Positions 8,878-17,764 of a stretch of 64,000 nt of DNA are shown piece by piece. Position numbers and translations under genes: made by a program. Every line of letters begins with the position of its first letter. Positions within the stretch are counted from its first letter, which is position 1. The notes beneath the pieces were generated by a model. That model had not been told where the DNA came from, did not search any database, and worked only from the letters and a program-made list of their open reading frames with translations. Origin of the DNA: Sediminispirochaeta bajacaliforniensis DSM 16054 (lineage in GTDB: Bacteria; Spirochaetota; Spirochaetia; DSM-16054; Sediminispirochaetaceae); the NCBI RefSeq assembly GCF_000378205.1, contig NZ_KB899408.1, forward strand, positions 62,001 to 126,000. Reading direction: 5' to 3'.

Positions 8878-9819
8878 ATGTTGATTCGACAAATCACGGA
8901 GCTCTTCGATATTCTCGATGCTCCAAGTGCTTCTGGTGAAAGGGTTAAGGCTCTTTTTTTAGATCACGGAGCCCAAGATGTTAATGTGCGCCGGGTCCAG
9001 GGCGAAAAGGGACATACTGACTGTATTTTAATTACAATACAAGGCCATAGGGGAAAGAGCCGAGGGGGAAATATCCCCACATTGGGTATAATAGGCCGCT
9101 TGGGAGGGCTTGGCGCTCGCCCGGATATGACCGGCTTTGTGTCCGATGGCGACGGAGCTTTGGCTGTTTTGGCTTGTGCTCTCAAATTGGTTGAGATGAA
9201 AAGAAATGGTGATGGCCTTGCCGGAGATGTTATGATCTCCACTCATATCTGTCCCAATGCGCCAACGCTTGAACATTTTCCCGTTCCCTTTATGGATTCT
9301 CCCATCAATATGGATCAGATGAACGATGCCGAAGTGAATGAACAGATGGATATGATCATTTCTGTCGACACTACCAAGGGCAATGAGATTGTAAACCATA
9401 CCGGCATTGCACTATCTCCCACGGTAAAGGAGGGCTACATCTTGCCGGTCAGTAACGATCTCCTTCAGGTCTACAAACGTGTTACAGGCCATCTTCCGGT
9501 GATACTGCCGCTCTCTATTCAGGATATTACTCCGTATGCGAATAATCTTTCCCACATAAACAGTATCTTGCAGCCGTCTACTGTTACGAAAGCACCTGTT
9601 GTAGGGTTGGCTATAACCTCACAAACAGCGATTGCCGGCTGTGCAACCGGAGCATCGCATGTTTCCAGCGTCGAACAAGCGGCCCGTTTTTCTGTTGAGG
9701 TGGCAAAAGATATCGGTAAGGGAATATGTCACTTTTATTCAGAGGAAAATTTTCTGAGCTTGCATGAAAGGTATGGCAGCCTGAGCAGGTTTCAAACAAG
9801 TGGTGATAGTCATGATTGA
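8878..9819 (+). CDS. DUF1177 family protein (313 aa)
   Basis: A member of the DUF1177 family, for which no biochemical role is known to me. Seen in it: ISTHICPNAPTLEH near residue 120, EVNEQMDMIISVDTTKGNE near residues 152-170, ITPYANNLSHINSILQP near residue 225 and an AGCATGASH segment near residue 260, all looking like conserved active-site loops with His, Asp and Cys. No signal peptide or membrane segment, so cytoplasmic. The ATG at 8878 was chosen because the length then fits the family (about 300-315); the in-frame ATG at 8839 has no ribosome site. It opens the plus-strand cluster that continues with a Dpp-type importer. An aroM-family gene, which I recall as a frequent neighbour, is 11 kb away in the same cluster. 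Confidence 0.85.
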   Translation: MLIRQITELFDILDAPSASGERVKALFLDHGAQDVNVRRVQGEKGHTDCILITIQGHRGKSRGGNIPTLGIIGRLGGLGARPDMTGFVSDGDGALAVLACALKLVEMKRNGDGLAGDVMISTHICPNAPTLEHFPVPFMDSPINMDQMNDAEVNEQMDMIISVDTTKGNEIVNHTGIALSPTVKEGYILPVSNDLLQVYKRVTGHLPVILPLSIQDITPYANNLSHINSILQPSTVTKAPVVGLAITSQTAIAGCATGASHVSSVEQAARFSVEVAKDIGKGICHFYSEENFLSLHERYGSLSRFQTSGDSHD

Positions 9820-9858
9820 AAGTCCGTAAAGGCTTGCAAATAAAAGGAGGAAGAACAA

Positions 9859-11466
9859 ATGAAGAAAAGGTTTTGGCTGGCTTTGTGTATTCTTATGCTT
9901 ATGGGTGTGCACCTGCTTCTGGCACAGGGCAACGGGGAACATGCGAATACCGAAACACAACCCCCCAAAGGTTCATCGATTTCCAGAGGAGATAGAGGGA
10001 ATGTCTTAACTATTGCCCTTTCTGCTTCTCCCAAGAATCTTGATCCAATAAAGTATACAGGAGTGTATGAGGGCAACATCATTCGTAATGTTGCCGATAC
10101 CGTTGTACGGTACAATAAAGACTTGTCTGCAATCGTACCTTCGCTGGCCACCGAGTGGTCGGTGAGCGATGACGGTACCGTGTATACCTTCAAACTTAGA
10201 GACGATGTCTATTTCCAGCCTGGTACCTATCAGGATGGGAAAAAGATGACCGCTGCCGATGTGAAGTTTTCTTTGGAACGATCGGCCGAGAAATCGGCGA
10301 TGAACCGCCTGGGGATGCTCAAATCTGTCGAAATCGTAAACGATTATGAGATCAAATGCCACCTCGACCACCCTAATGCCGCTTTTCTGACCGTACTGAC
10401 GGATGCGGGAAACGTTATCGTTTCTCCTGAAGATGCCAAGGGCTGGGGAGAAAGCTTTGGTGCTCATCTTGTAGGTACAGGGGCATTTTCCCTTTCTGAG
10501 TTTAAGCCTGATCAGGAAGCAATTCTCAACAGATTCGATCATTATTGGGGGCCTAAACCGAACCTCGACGGTGCTATTTTCAAATTCATTACCGATGCCG
10601 CTCAGATGACCAACGCCTTACGGAGCGGTGAAATCGATGTTGCGACCGATCTCGGCGGTGAGAATGTGAAGGTCGTTTCCGATGACCCCAATTTGGTGCT
10701 TGATGCTGTTCCGGGACTCCACGTTGCATATGTTTACATGAATCTGATGCATGGACCTACCGCCGATAAGAGGGTCAGGGAGGCCATCATAAAGGCCATC
10801 GATATTAATGCATTGATTAAGGGGGTATACCCCTACAATGAGGCTCAGCGTGCCTATCTGCCGCTGCCTCCTGGATCCTGGGGATACGATGCTTCTCTGG
10901 AAAAATTGATTCCTTCCTATGACCCCGAAGGGGCAAAGAGCTTATTGAAAGATGCCGGTTATCCCGATGGTTTTCATATCGATGTTTATGTTGCCAACAA
11001 GCCTGCCAGGGTGAAGATGTGTACCATTCTTCAGGCCTATCTAAAAAAGAACCTGAACGTTGATTTGGAGATAAAGACTGCTGAATGGGGAACGTTTAGT
11101 GAAGTTGCATCCAGTGGAAAGGCCGGGATGTACGCCATGTCATGGACCTGGTATCCTGATCCCTTTTTCTTCCTTAACAAGATGTTCCACAGTTCGGAAA
11201 TCGGAGCGTTAGGGAATGGACAGGGATTCAACAACCCCGAGGTCGATATGCTCCTCGATAAGGCCCTCACGGTGCCGGATCTTGAATCACGAAAGGTTCT
11301 GTATCAGAAGGCCCTGAAACTGATCGTCTCCGAATATCCACGGATAGATTACTCCAACGAGAAGGTTATCTATGGTTTCAATCCGTCGGTTAAGGGCTTT
11401 GTTGTAACGGCTGACAATTCAATTGATCTTGTTTCACCTGAGGTGAACGTCTATCTGGAAGATTAG
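9859..11466 (+). CDS. Family-5 peptide-type substrate-binding protein (535 aa)
   Basis: Periplasmic solute-binding protein of the DppA/OppA (SBP_bac_5) family. Seen: a hydrophobic signal peptide ending near LLLAQG, then the family pattern LTIALSASPKNLDP (about residue 50), the segment KMTAADVKFSLER (near 129) and the NPEVDMLLDKAL segment late in the protein. AAAGGAGG lies 8 nt before the ATG. It is 39 bp behind the DUF1177 gene and 6 bp before the permease, so it belongs to one transcript. The family binds peptides, nickel, opines or glycosides; the flanking M20 and amidohydrolase genes favour a peptide-like or amide ligand. Confidence 0.94.
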   Translation: MKKRFWLALCILMLMGVHLLLAQGNGEHANTETQPPKGSSISRGDRGNVLTIALSASPKNLDPIKYTGVYEGNIIRNVADTVVRYNKDLSAIVPSLATEWSVSDDGTVYTFKLRDDVYFQPGTYQDGKKMTAADVKFSLERSAEKSAMNRLGMLKSVEIVNDYEIKCHLDHPNAAFLTVLTDAGNVIVSPEDAKGWGESFGAHLVGTGAFSLSEFKPDQEAILNRFDHYWGPKPNLDGAIFKFITDAAQMTNALRSGEIDVATDLGGENVKVVSDDPNLVLDAVPGLHVAYVYMNLMHGPTADKRVREAIIKAIDINALIKGVYPYNEAQRAYLPLPPGSWGYDASLEKLIPSYDPEGAKSLLKDAGYPDGFHIDVYVANKPARVKMCTILQAYLKKNLNVDLEIKTAEWGTFSEVASSGKAGMYAMSWTWYPDPFFFLNKMFHSSEIGALGNGQGFNNPEVDMLLDKALTVPDLESRKVLYQKALKLIVSEYPRIDYSNEKVIYGFNPSVKGFVVTADNSIDLVSPEVNVYLED

Positions 11467-11472
11467 TACATC

Positions 11473-12438
11473 ATGATCGGAATAGTTTTAAAAACTTTCG
11501 TTCGGCGTTTGTGGCAGCTCATTCCGATCCTTCTTATTGTTGCTACCATTATCTTTGTTATTACAAGGATGATTCCCGGAGATCCTGCGGTTACCATGTT
11601 GGGACCGCAGGCCTCCGCGGAAGCTGTACAAAATCTTAGAGAAGAACTTGGTTTGGATCAGAATATTTTTGTTCAGTATGCAATCTATTTGAAGGATGTT
11701 GTACAAGGTGATTTTGGGACCTCGTATGCATATAATGAGCCTGTTACCACACTTATTTGGAAGCGATTTCCCAATACCGTATTGCTGAGTCTTTTTGCCC
11801 TGGTATTGGCATTGCTTATCGGTATCCCTGTGGGAGTAGTTTCTGCTACGCGACAGTATTCGATTTTTGATTATGTATCGATGGTTCTCGCCCTTGTGGG
11901 GGTATCGATGCCGATATTTTGGCTTGGTTTGATGCTTGTTCTTGTATTCAGCGTCAACCTCGGATGGCTACCTTCTTTGGGGATGGGAAGCCTCGCAAAA
12001 GGCCTCGGTGATGTTTTTCGGCATCTGCTTCTTCCTGGGTTGTGCATTGCGACGATTCCCATGGCAACCTTTGCAAGGATTACTCGTGCGAGCATGCTGG
12101 AGGTGGTGAACCAAGAGTATATCAAGGCTCTCAGGGCGAGGGGTATCCGTGAATATTTGGTTATCTGGAAGCATGGCCTCAAGAATGCCTTACCACCAAT
12201 CATCACCGTCATTGGACTCCAGGTTTCCTACTTGCTGGCTGGTGCAATCTTGACTGAAACGATTTTCAGCTGGCCGGGTATGGGAAGGTTGATCTATGAC
12301 GCAATAGAAAATCGGGATTATCTCCTTATCCAGGGCACCGTTCTCTTTGTTGCTTTCATTTATGTAATGATCAACCTGTTCGTTGATATTGTGTACATCA
12401 TCGTAAATCCAAAGATCTCTTATGCGAAACAAGGCTGA
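11473..12438 (+). CDS. Dpp/Opp-type ABC permease 1 (321 aa)
   Basis: DppB/OppB-type inner-membrane permease. Seen: six hydrophobic segments, an N-terminal helix followed by the family motif TRMIPGDPA (about residues 31-39), and the coupling loop YIKALRARGIREYLVIWKH near residues 216-234. It would pair with the next gene to form the translocation pore. Start ATG at 11473, 6 bp behind the binding-protein stop; the short gaps throughout this block indicate one operon. Confidence 0.95.
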   Translation: MIGIVLKTFVRRLWQLIPILLIVATIIFVITRMIPGDPAVTMLGPQASAEAVQNLREELGLDQNIFVQYAIYLKDVVQGDFGTSYAYNEPVTTLIWKRFPNTVLLSLFALVLALLIGIPVGVVSATRQYSIFDYVSMVLALVGVSMPIFWLGLMLVLVFSVNLGWLPSLGMGSLAKGLGDVFRHLLLPGLCIATIPMATFARITRASMLEVVNQEYIKALRARGIREYLVIWKHGLKNALPPIITVIGLQVSYLLAGAILTETIFSWPGMGRLIYDAIENRDYLLIQGTVLFVAFIYVMINLFVDIVYIIVNPKISYAKQG

Positions 12439-12444
12439 CCTGCT

Positions 12445-13311
12445 ATGAAAAAGAGTATGAAAAGGAAAGAAGGCAATGCAAACAGTGTATGGAAGATGCT
12501 TTCTAGAAACAAAACGGCCCTGATCGGACTTGTCATAGTTTTGATGGTAGTTGCAATGGCCCTGTTTGCTCCATGTATCAGCCCTTATGACCCCGATGCG
12601 ATGGACCTTTCCTATATGTTTTCCAAGCCGGGAACGGCTGGCCATCTTCTTGGTACCGATGAGTTTGGACGTGACCTTCTCAGTCGTATGATTTACGGAG
12701 CCAGAGTTTCCATCGCCGTTGCGTTTGGCGGGACCATAGTGGGAGGGGGGCTTGGCATTATTCTGGGGCTCATATCCGGTTTTAAGGGAGGGGTAGTCGA
12801 TTCTGTGATTATGCGTTTTATCGACGGTATGTTTGCCTTCCCCTTTGTCCTTCTTGCGATTGTACTTATGACGGTCTTGGGAAGCGGACTGCGCAATGTG
12901 ATACTGGCCATCGGAATTGCCAATATCCCGGGTTGTGCAAGGCTTGTCAGAGGACAGGTCCATGTGGTTAAAAACGAGGAATACTGTAAAGCGATTGAAG
13001 CCCTCGGCGGATCGGAATGGCGATTATTGTTTCACCATATCCTTCCCAATATTCTTTCTCCCGTTATTGTTTTCATCACCTTAAATATTGCCAGTGCCAT
13101 TATTTCCGAAGCGGCTTTAAGTTTTCTTGGGCTTGGTATCCAGCCTCCGCAGGCCTCCTGGGGAAATATATTGAGAGCGGGGAAAGATTATCTTAATACG
13201 GCCCCCCATATTGCCACGATTTCCGGGCTTTTTATCCTGCTGAGTGTGCTTGGATTCAACCTTTTAGGGGATGGAATTCGTGATGTGCTCGATCCGAGAA
13301 TGAAGAGGTAG
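12445..13311 (+). CDS. Dpp/Opp-type ABC permease 2 (288 aa)
   Basis: DppC/OppC-type permease. Seen: a cytoplasmic N-terminus, the ISPYDPDAMD and LLGTDEFGRDLLSRMIYGAR motifs (residues about 49-90) typical of the family, and the coupling loop EEYCKAIEALGGSEWRLLFH near residues 178-197. The last helices are followed by a short DVLDPRMKR end, common to DppC-type proteins. It sits 6 bp behind permease 1 and 3 bp before the first ATPase. Confidence 0.95.
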   Translation: MKKSMKRKEGNANSVWKMLSRNKTALIGLVIVLMVVAMALFAPCISPYDPDAMDLSYMFSKPGTAGHLLGTDEFGRDLLSRMIYGARVSIAVAFGGTIVGGGLGIILGLISGFKGGVVDSVIMRFIDGMFAFPFVLLAIVLMTVLGSGLRNVILAIGIANIPGCARLVRGQVHVVKNEEYCKAIEALGGSEWRLLFHHILPNILSPVIVFITLNIASAIISEAALSFLGLGIQPPQASWGNILRAGKDYLNTAPHIATISGLFILLSVLGFNLLGDGIRDVLDPRMKR

Positions 13312-13314
13312 GGT

Positions 13315-14343
13315 ATGGAGACAAACGAGAAAGATCCGTCGGTCGTTTTATCCGTAGAGGAGCTCCGTACCTACTTTTTTATGATGGCCGGCGTTGTAAA
13401 AGCGGTAGATGGCGTGAGTTTTTCTTTGCGAAAGGGTGAAACTCTCGGCATTGTAGGAGAGTCCGGTTCCGGAAAGAGTATGACGGCTCTCTCCATCATG
13501 AACTTGATCCCAAAGCCTTCTGCAAAAGTTGTGGGCGGACGGATCATGTTCGAAGAAAAGAATCTACTTGAACTTAAACAAAAAGAGATGGAAAAAATCA
13601 GAGGAAAAGATATTTCCATGATTTTTCAAGATCCTATGACCTCCATCGATCCTGTTTTTCCGATCGGTAAGCAGATGATCGAGGTGATTCGATCGCATAT
13701 GAATCTCACTCCTGCACAAGCCAAGGAGCGTGCATTGCATGCTCTCCGGCTGGTGGGTATCCCCGATGTCGAAAAGCGTTTTTATTCGTATGCCCATGAA
13801 TTTTCGGGAGGAATGCGACAAAGGGTTATCATTGCTATGGCGATTGTATGTGAATCAAAGCTTATCATCGCCGATGAGCCCACTACCGCTTTGGATGTGA
13901 CGGTCCAGGCACAGGTTCTTAATCTATTGAAGGAACTTCAAAAGCGGCTGGGAACTCCGATGATTCTCATCACCCATAACATCTGTGTGATATGGGAGAT
14001 GTGCGATACCGTTATGGTGATGTACGCCGGCAAGACCGTGGAGCATGCCTCCGTTGCTTCCCTCTATGAGACTCCCCTTCATCCATATACCTGGGGGCTA
14101 TTGGATTCGGTCCCGCGGCTAAATCAGGATACAAGTAAGCCGCTGGCAGTCATAGAAGCCATTCCCTCTGAAGAAGAAAGTACAGGTGATTCCTGCTGCT
14201 TCTATGATCGATGCCCGTACAGAAAAAAAATCTGTCTTGAGAAAAGTCCACGTCTGAAAGAGCTTTCGAAAGGACATTTTGTGGCTTGTCATTTACAGGA
14301 ATCTCAAGAGGTGATGCTGAAAAGAGAAGGAGGCTCGAATTGA
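13315..14343 (+). CDS. Dpp/Opp-type ABC ATPase 1 (342 aa)
   Basis: DppD/OppD-type ATPase. Seen: Walker A GESGSGKSMT near residue 48, Q-loop FQDPMTSIDP near residue 103, signature FSGGMRQRV near residue 163, Walker B LIIADEPTTALDV near residue 182, and the C-terminal oligopeptide-transporter domain with a cysteine cluster (CCFYDRCPYRKKIC, near residue 296), which in relatives binds an iron-sulfur cluster. Its stop overlaps the start of ATPase 2 by 4 bp (TTGA). Confidence 0.95.
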   Translation: METNEKDPSVVLSVEELRTYFFMMAGVVKAVDGVSFSLRKGETLGIVGESGSGKSMTALSIMNLIPKPSAKVVGGRIMFEEKNLLELKQKEMEKIRGKDISMIFQDPMTSIDPVFPIGKQMIEVIRSHMNLTPAQAKERALHALRLVGIPDVEKRFYSYAHEFSGGMRQRVIIAMAIVCESKLIIADEPTTALDVTVQAQVLNLLKELQKRLGTPMILITHNICVIWEMCDTVMVMYAGKTVEHASVASLYETPLHPYTWGLLDSVPRLNQDTSKPLAVIEAIPSEEESTGDSCCFYDRCPYRKKICLEKSPRLKELSKGHFVACHLQESQEVMLKREGGSN

Positions 14344-15329
14344 GAGATGCACTGTTACATATCGAGCATCTAACTACCGCATATACGTTAACAAGTAAAA
14401 ATCTTTTTGAAAAGAAAAAGGTGCTGAAGGCTGTTAACGATGTTACTTTCCAGATTTTTAAGGGGGAAACCTTAGGGGTGATCGGAGAATCCGGTTGCGG
14501 AAAATCCACCCTTGGGAAGACTATTTTACATATCGTCAAACCGGCTTCCGGGACCGTGTCGTTTCGTGATGAGAATATTACGGCCAAGACAACGGCCGAG
14601 ATGAAGCCCTTCCGAAAGAAGATGCAGATTATTTTCCAAGACCCCTATTCTTCCCTTGATCCCAGAAAAACGGCCTTTCAGTTGATAGAAGAACCGATGA
14701 TCATTCACCGGATGTATAATAAAGCGGCTAGGAAAGAACGGGTTTTTGGGCTCCTGGAAGATGTCGGCCTTAAAAAAGAGCATGCTTTCCGTTATCCCCA
14801 CGAATTCTCCGGGGGCCAGCGGCAGAGGATTAATGTGGCCAGGGCCCTTGCTCTTGAGCCTGAATTTATTGTCTGTGACGAACCTGTATCGGCCCTTGAT
14901 GTTTCTGTTCAGGCCCAAGTCCTGAATTTATTAAAAAATATTCAGCAAAAGTATCATTTTACCTATTTGTTTATATCTCACGATCTTAGTGTCGTGAAGT
15001 ACCTAAGCGATAGGCTCCTCATTATGTATTTAGGATATATCGTGGAAGAGGGGACCGCGAGGGCCATCTATCAGGAGCCTTGCCATCCCTATACCAAGGC
15101 CCTTTTCGCCTCGATTCCTCCGGAAAGTCCTTTTGAAAAGAAAAAAGAGGCTGCCCTTTCTGGAGAGCTTCCCAGTCCCTTAAACCTTCCCGCTGGCTGC
15201 CCACTGTCGACGCGTTGCCCGCTCAGTAGGGATATTTGTCGCGAGAAAAAGCCTGAATTGCTTGCCATTGATGAGGAGCATCGAGTGGCCTGTCATTTTC
15301 CAGAGGAGGGAAAAGTATTATGGGCATAG
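14340..15329 (+). CDS. Dpp/Opp-type ABC ATPase 2 (329 aa, TTG start)
   Basis: DppF/OppF-type ATPase, partner of the preceding one. Seen: Walker A GESGCGKSTLGK, Q-loop IFQDPYSSLDP, signature FSGGQRQRI, Walker B FIVCDEPVSALDV and the C-terminal cysteine pattern CPLSTRCPLSRDIC. The start is taken as TTG at 14340: AAGGAGG lies 6 nt upstream and the TTGA overlap with the previous stop is typical of coupled genes. An upstream in-frame ATG at 14286 would run 54 bp into the previous gene and lacks a ribosome site. Confidence 0.92.
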   Translation: MRDALLHIEHLTTAYTLTSKNLFEKKKVLKAVNDVTFQIFKGETLGVIGESGCGKSTLGKTILHIVKPASGTVSFRDENITAKTTAEMKPFRKKMQIIFQDPYSSLDPRKTAFQLIEEPMIIHRMYNKAARKERVFGLLEDVGLKKEHAFRYPHEFSGGQRQRINVARALALEPEFIVCDEPVSALDVSVQAQVLNLLKNIQQKYHFTYLFISHDLSVVKYLSDRLLIMYLGYIVEEGTARAIYQEPCHPYTKALFASIPPESPFEKKKEAALSGELPSPLNLPAGCPLSTRCPLSRDICREKKPELLAIDEEHRVACHFPEEGKVLWA

Positions 15330-16591
15330 AAGATCAAAAGAAAGCTGTATGGATGCTTGTGCAGGAAAGGAAAGAGGAGCTTATCGGCCTTTGTTCTGAC
15401 CTGCTTCAGATCCCCAGCGAGAATCCACCGGGAAATGTAGCCGCTATTGTATCGTATATAACGGCCTATCTCGAGAAAAGTGGAATATCGTTTCAGATTG
15501 TTGGCCCCGATGAAGGTCATCCCATTGTGATTGCCCATATCGGAGATACGGCAGGAAATGAGCTTGTATTTAATGGCCATTGCGATGTCGTCCCGGCCGG
15601 TGATCGAAGCCAGTGGGATTTCGATCCCTATAGTGGCGAGGTGACGGAGAAAAGGATACGTGGACGAGGTGCCTCGGACATGAAATGCGGTCTTGGTGGG
15701 GCCCTGTTTATCATGAGACTTCTGGCGGAAAAGAATACCAAGCTGAAGGGGACATTAACTCTCCATATTGTTCCCGATGAGGAATCTGGCGGACGATTGG
15801 GTACAAAATGGCTTGTGGATCAGGGCTTTACTCAAGATACCTTTGCCTGTGTCGTGGCAGAGCCGACCTCTTCCGACAATTGCGAGGTGGGACAGAAGGG
15901 GTCTCTGCAAATACGTATCAAGATAAAAGGCAAATCTGCCCATGGAAGTCTGGGGAAATACAAGGGTGATAATGCGATACGCAGAATGGCCGACCTTGTT
16001 ACAAGACTCGGTGTCCTTGAAGAGATGACAGGACGATACACTGAGGAACAGCTACCGGTCCTCGCCGATTCAAAGCGGATTGCTTTTACGGCCCAGGGAG
16101 GAAGCCCTGGTGTTGAAAATATTATCGACCACGTTACCGTTAACCTTGGTACCATTAAGGGTGGGACAAAAACAAATATGGTTGCCGATTATTGCGAGGC
16201 CGAGATAGATGTTCGAGTCCCCATCGGCCTTCCCGTGCAGGAAGTTCTGCACACATTCTATTCCATTGTAGAGGAGATCGGAATTCCTGAGATCGGATAT
16301 GATATCAATTGGAATTCTGAAGCAAATTACACAGATGTTAACGAACCACTTATTCAAAAGGTAGTTGATAACGCCAACGCTGTGTGGGAAAGTTCCATTA
16401 CTCCTGCCTACCAGTGGGCATCCAGCGATGCCCGCTATTACCGAGAGGCCGGTATCCCGACTGTCCAGTATGGTCCTGCAAATACCGTTGGAATCCATTC
16501 TTATAATGAAGATGTAGATATTGAGGATGTGGTGAATTCGGCTAAGGTTTATGCAGGAGTGATCCTTGATTTGATTGGCTGTGAGGAATAG
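15320..16591 (+). CDS. M20-family metallopeptidase/deacylase (423 aa)
   Basis: Zinc-dependent amidohydrolase of the ArgE/DapE/CPG2 group (M20), which removes acyl or amino-acid groups from small amides. Seen: GHCDVV (His87, Asp89), the second metal Asp120 in GASDMKCG, catalytic Glu at 154-155 in PDEES, and a dimerisation domain beginning near EVGQKGSLQIRIKIKG (about residue 193). All catalytic positions look intact and no signal peptide is present. It overlaps the last transporter gene by 10 bp, so uptake and hydrolysis are coupled. N-acyl amino acid, dipeptide and carbamoyl amino acid are all possible substrates. Confidence 0.93.
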   Translation: MGIEDQKKAVWMLVQERKEELIGLCSDLLQIPSENPPGNVAAIVSYITAYLEKSGISFQIVGPDEGHPIVIAHIGDTAGNELVFNGHCDVVPAGDRSQWDFDPYSGEVTEKRIRGRGASDMKCGLGGALFIMRLLAEKNTKLKGTLTLHIVPDEESGGRLGTKWLVDQGFTQDTFACVVAEPTSSDNCEVGQKGSLQIRIKIKGKSAHGSLGKYKGDNAIRRMADLVTRLGVLEEMTGRYTEEQLPVLADSKRIAFTAQGGSPGVENIIDHVTVNLGTIKGGTKTNMVADYCEAEIDVRVPIGLPVQEVLHTFYSIVEEIGIPEIGYDINWNSEANYTDVNEPLIQKVVDNANAVWESSITPAYQWASSDARYYREAGIPTVQYGPANTVGIHSYNEDVDIEDVVNSAKVYAGVILDLIGCEE

Positions 16592-16594
16592 AAA

Positions 16595-17764
16595 ATGGAT
16601 ACGGTAATCGAGGGCGGGCTTGTTTTTGACGCCGAGCATGGGAGCTATGCTAAGCAAGACCTGGTAATACGGGAAGGGCGTATTGCTTCGCTTTTGCCTG
16701 AGGGAGAGGGGCCATCCTCCCTTGACGGAAAAGCGGTCAGGATTGTAGACGCCAGGGACCGGTTTGTCCTTCCCGGACTGATTGATGCCCATAGTCATAT
16801 GGGCATGTGGGTCTCTCGTCCCCTTGGAAATGATTGCAATGAGTGTTCCAATCCCATGACACCTGGGGTACGTGCCATCGACGGGATTAATCCCAGAGAT
16901 CCCGATTTTCAAAAGGCTCTGCAGGCCGGTTTTACCACCATGATGCTCACTCCCGGAAGCGGTAACCTGATCGGGGGGCAGGCGGCCACCCTTCGGCTCT
17001 GCGGAAAGACGGTCAGGGATATGACATGGCAGCCCTACAGTGCTTTGAAGGCGGCCCTTGGAGAGAACCCTATATCCGTTTACGGCCCTGTTGGAAAAAG
17101 TCCTGCAAGTAGAATGGCCAATGCCGCTCTTCTGGAAGAAACCTTGGCTTGTGCCTGGGAATATAGCAAAATATCCGAGGCGGACCAAAATGATGCCTAT
17201 TGGGATATATTTCTTCCGCTTTTTCAGAAGCTTGTCCCTTTAAAGATACATGCCCACAGGGCAGACGACATTCTGACAGCCATACGAATCGTGGAGAAGT
17301 TTCCCATCCGGTATACCCTCGATCATTGTACCGAAGGCTACCTGATTGCCGATGAATTGGCAGCCCGGAATGTCCCGCTTCTTGTCGGACCTCTTTTTAT
17401 GTTCAAAACAAAGGATGAGTTGAAGAACAAATCTGAATATAATCCCGTCAGCCTTGTCGAGCGGGGATGCTCTGTCTCTCTTATCTCCGATCATCCTTTT
17501 GCAGGGACCATGTTTCTTCCTGCTCAGGCCGGACTGCTTGTAAAAGCGGGACTTCCTGAACAGGAGGCGTTAAAGTTGTTGACCATTAATCCGGCACGGG
17601 CCTTGGGGCTGGATCATGAAATCGGAAGTCTGACTCCTGGAAAGCGGGCCGATGTCGTTCTCTATCAAGGGAATCCCCTGGAGATCAGGTCTTGTTGTAC
17701 CATGACCATGATGGATGGCGTTGTCATTTATAATGCCGAGGAAGAGAGAATACGATGCTGTTAA
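16595..17764 (+). CDS. Amidohydrolase with intact metal site (389 aa)
   Basis: Metal-dependent hydrolase of the amidohydrolase superfamily (imidazolonepropionase/adenine deaminase-like grouping). Seen: the beta-strand end LPGLIDAHSHMG with His66 and His68, then His219/His221 in KIHAHR, Asp243-His244 in LDHCTEGY and Asp299 in ISDHPF, followed by the family C-terminal LTPGKRADVVLYQG. These are the expected metal and catalytic positions. It starts 3 bp after the M20 gene and overlaps its paralogue by 10 bp. It probably opens a cyclic amide or deaminates a small substrate; the exact reaction is unknown. Confidence 0.88.
   Translation: MDTVIEGGLVFDAEHGSYAKQDLVIREGRIASLLPEGEGPSSLDGKAVRIVDARDRFVLPGLIDAHSHMGMWVSRPLGNDCNECSNPMTPGVRAIDGINPRDPDFQKALQAGFTTMMLTPGSGNLIGGQAATLRLCGKTVRDMTWQPYSALKAALGENPISVYGPVGKSPASRMANAALLEETLACAWEYSKISEADQNDAYWDIFLPLFQKLVPLKIHAHRADDILTAIRIVEKFPIRYTLDHCTEGYLIADELAARNVPLLVGPLFMFKTKDELKNKSEYNPVSLVERGCSVSLISDHPFAGTMFLPAQAGLLVKAGLPEQEALKLLTINPARALGLDHEIGSLTPGKRADVVLYQGNPLEIRSCCTMTMMDGVVIYNAEEERIRCC

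Noticed and set aside
16070-17188. 372-codon minus-strand open frame
   Set aside because: Antisense to the M20 and amidohydrolase genes; Cys/His-rich composition typical of an antisense shadow, no family features.
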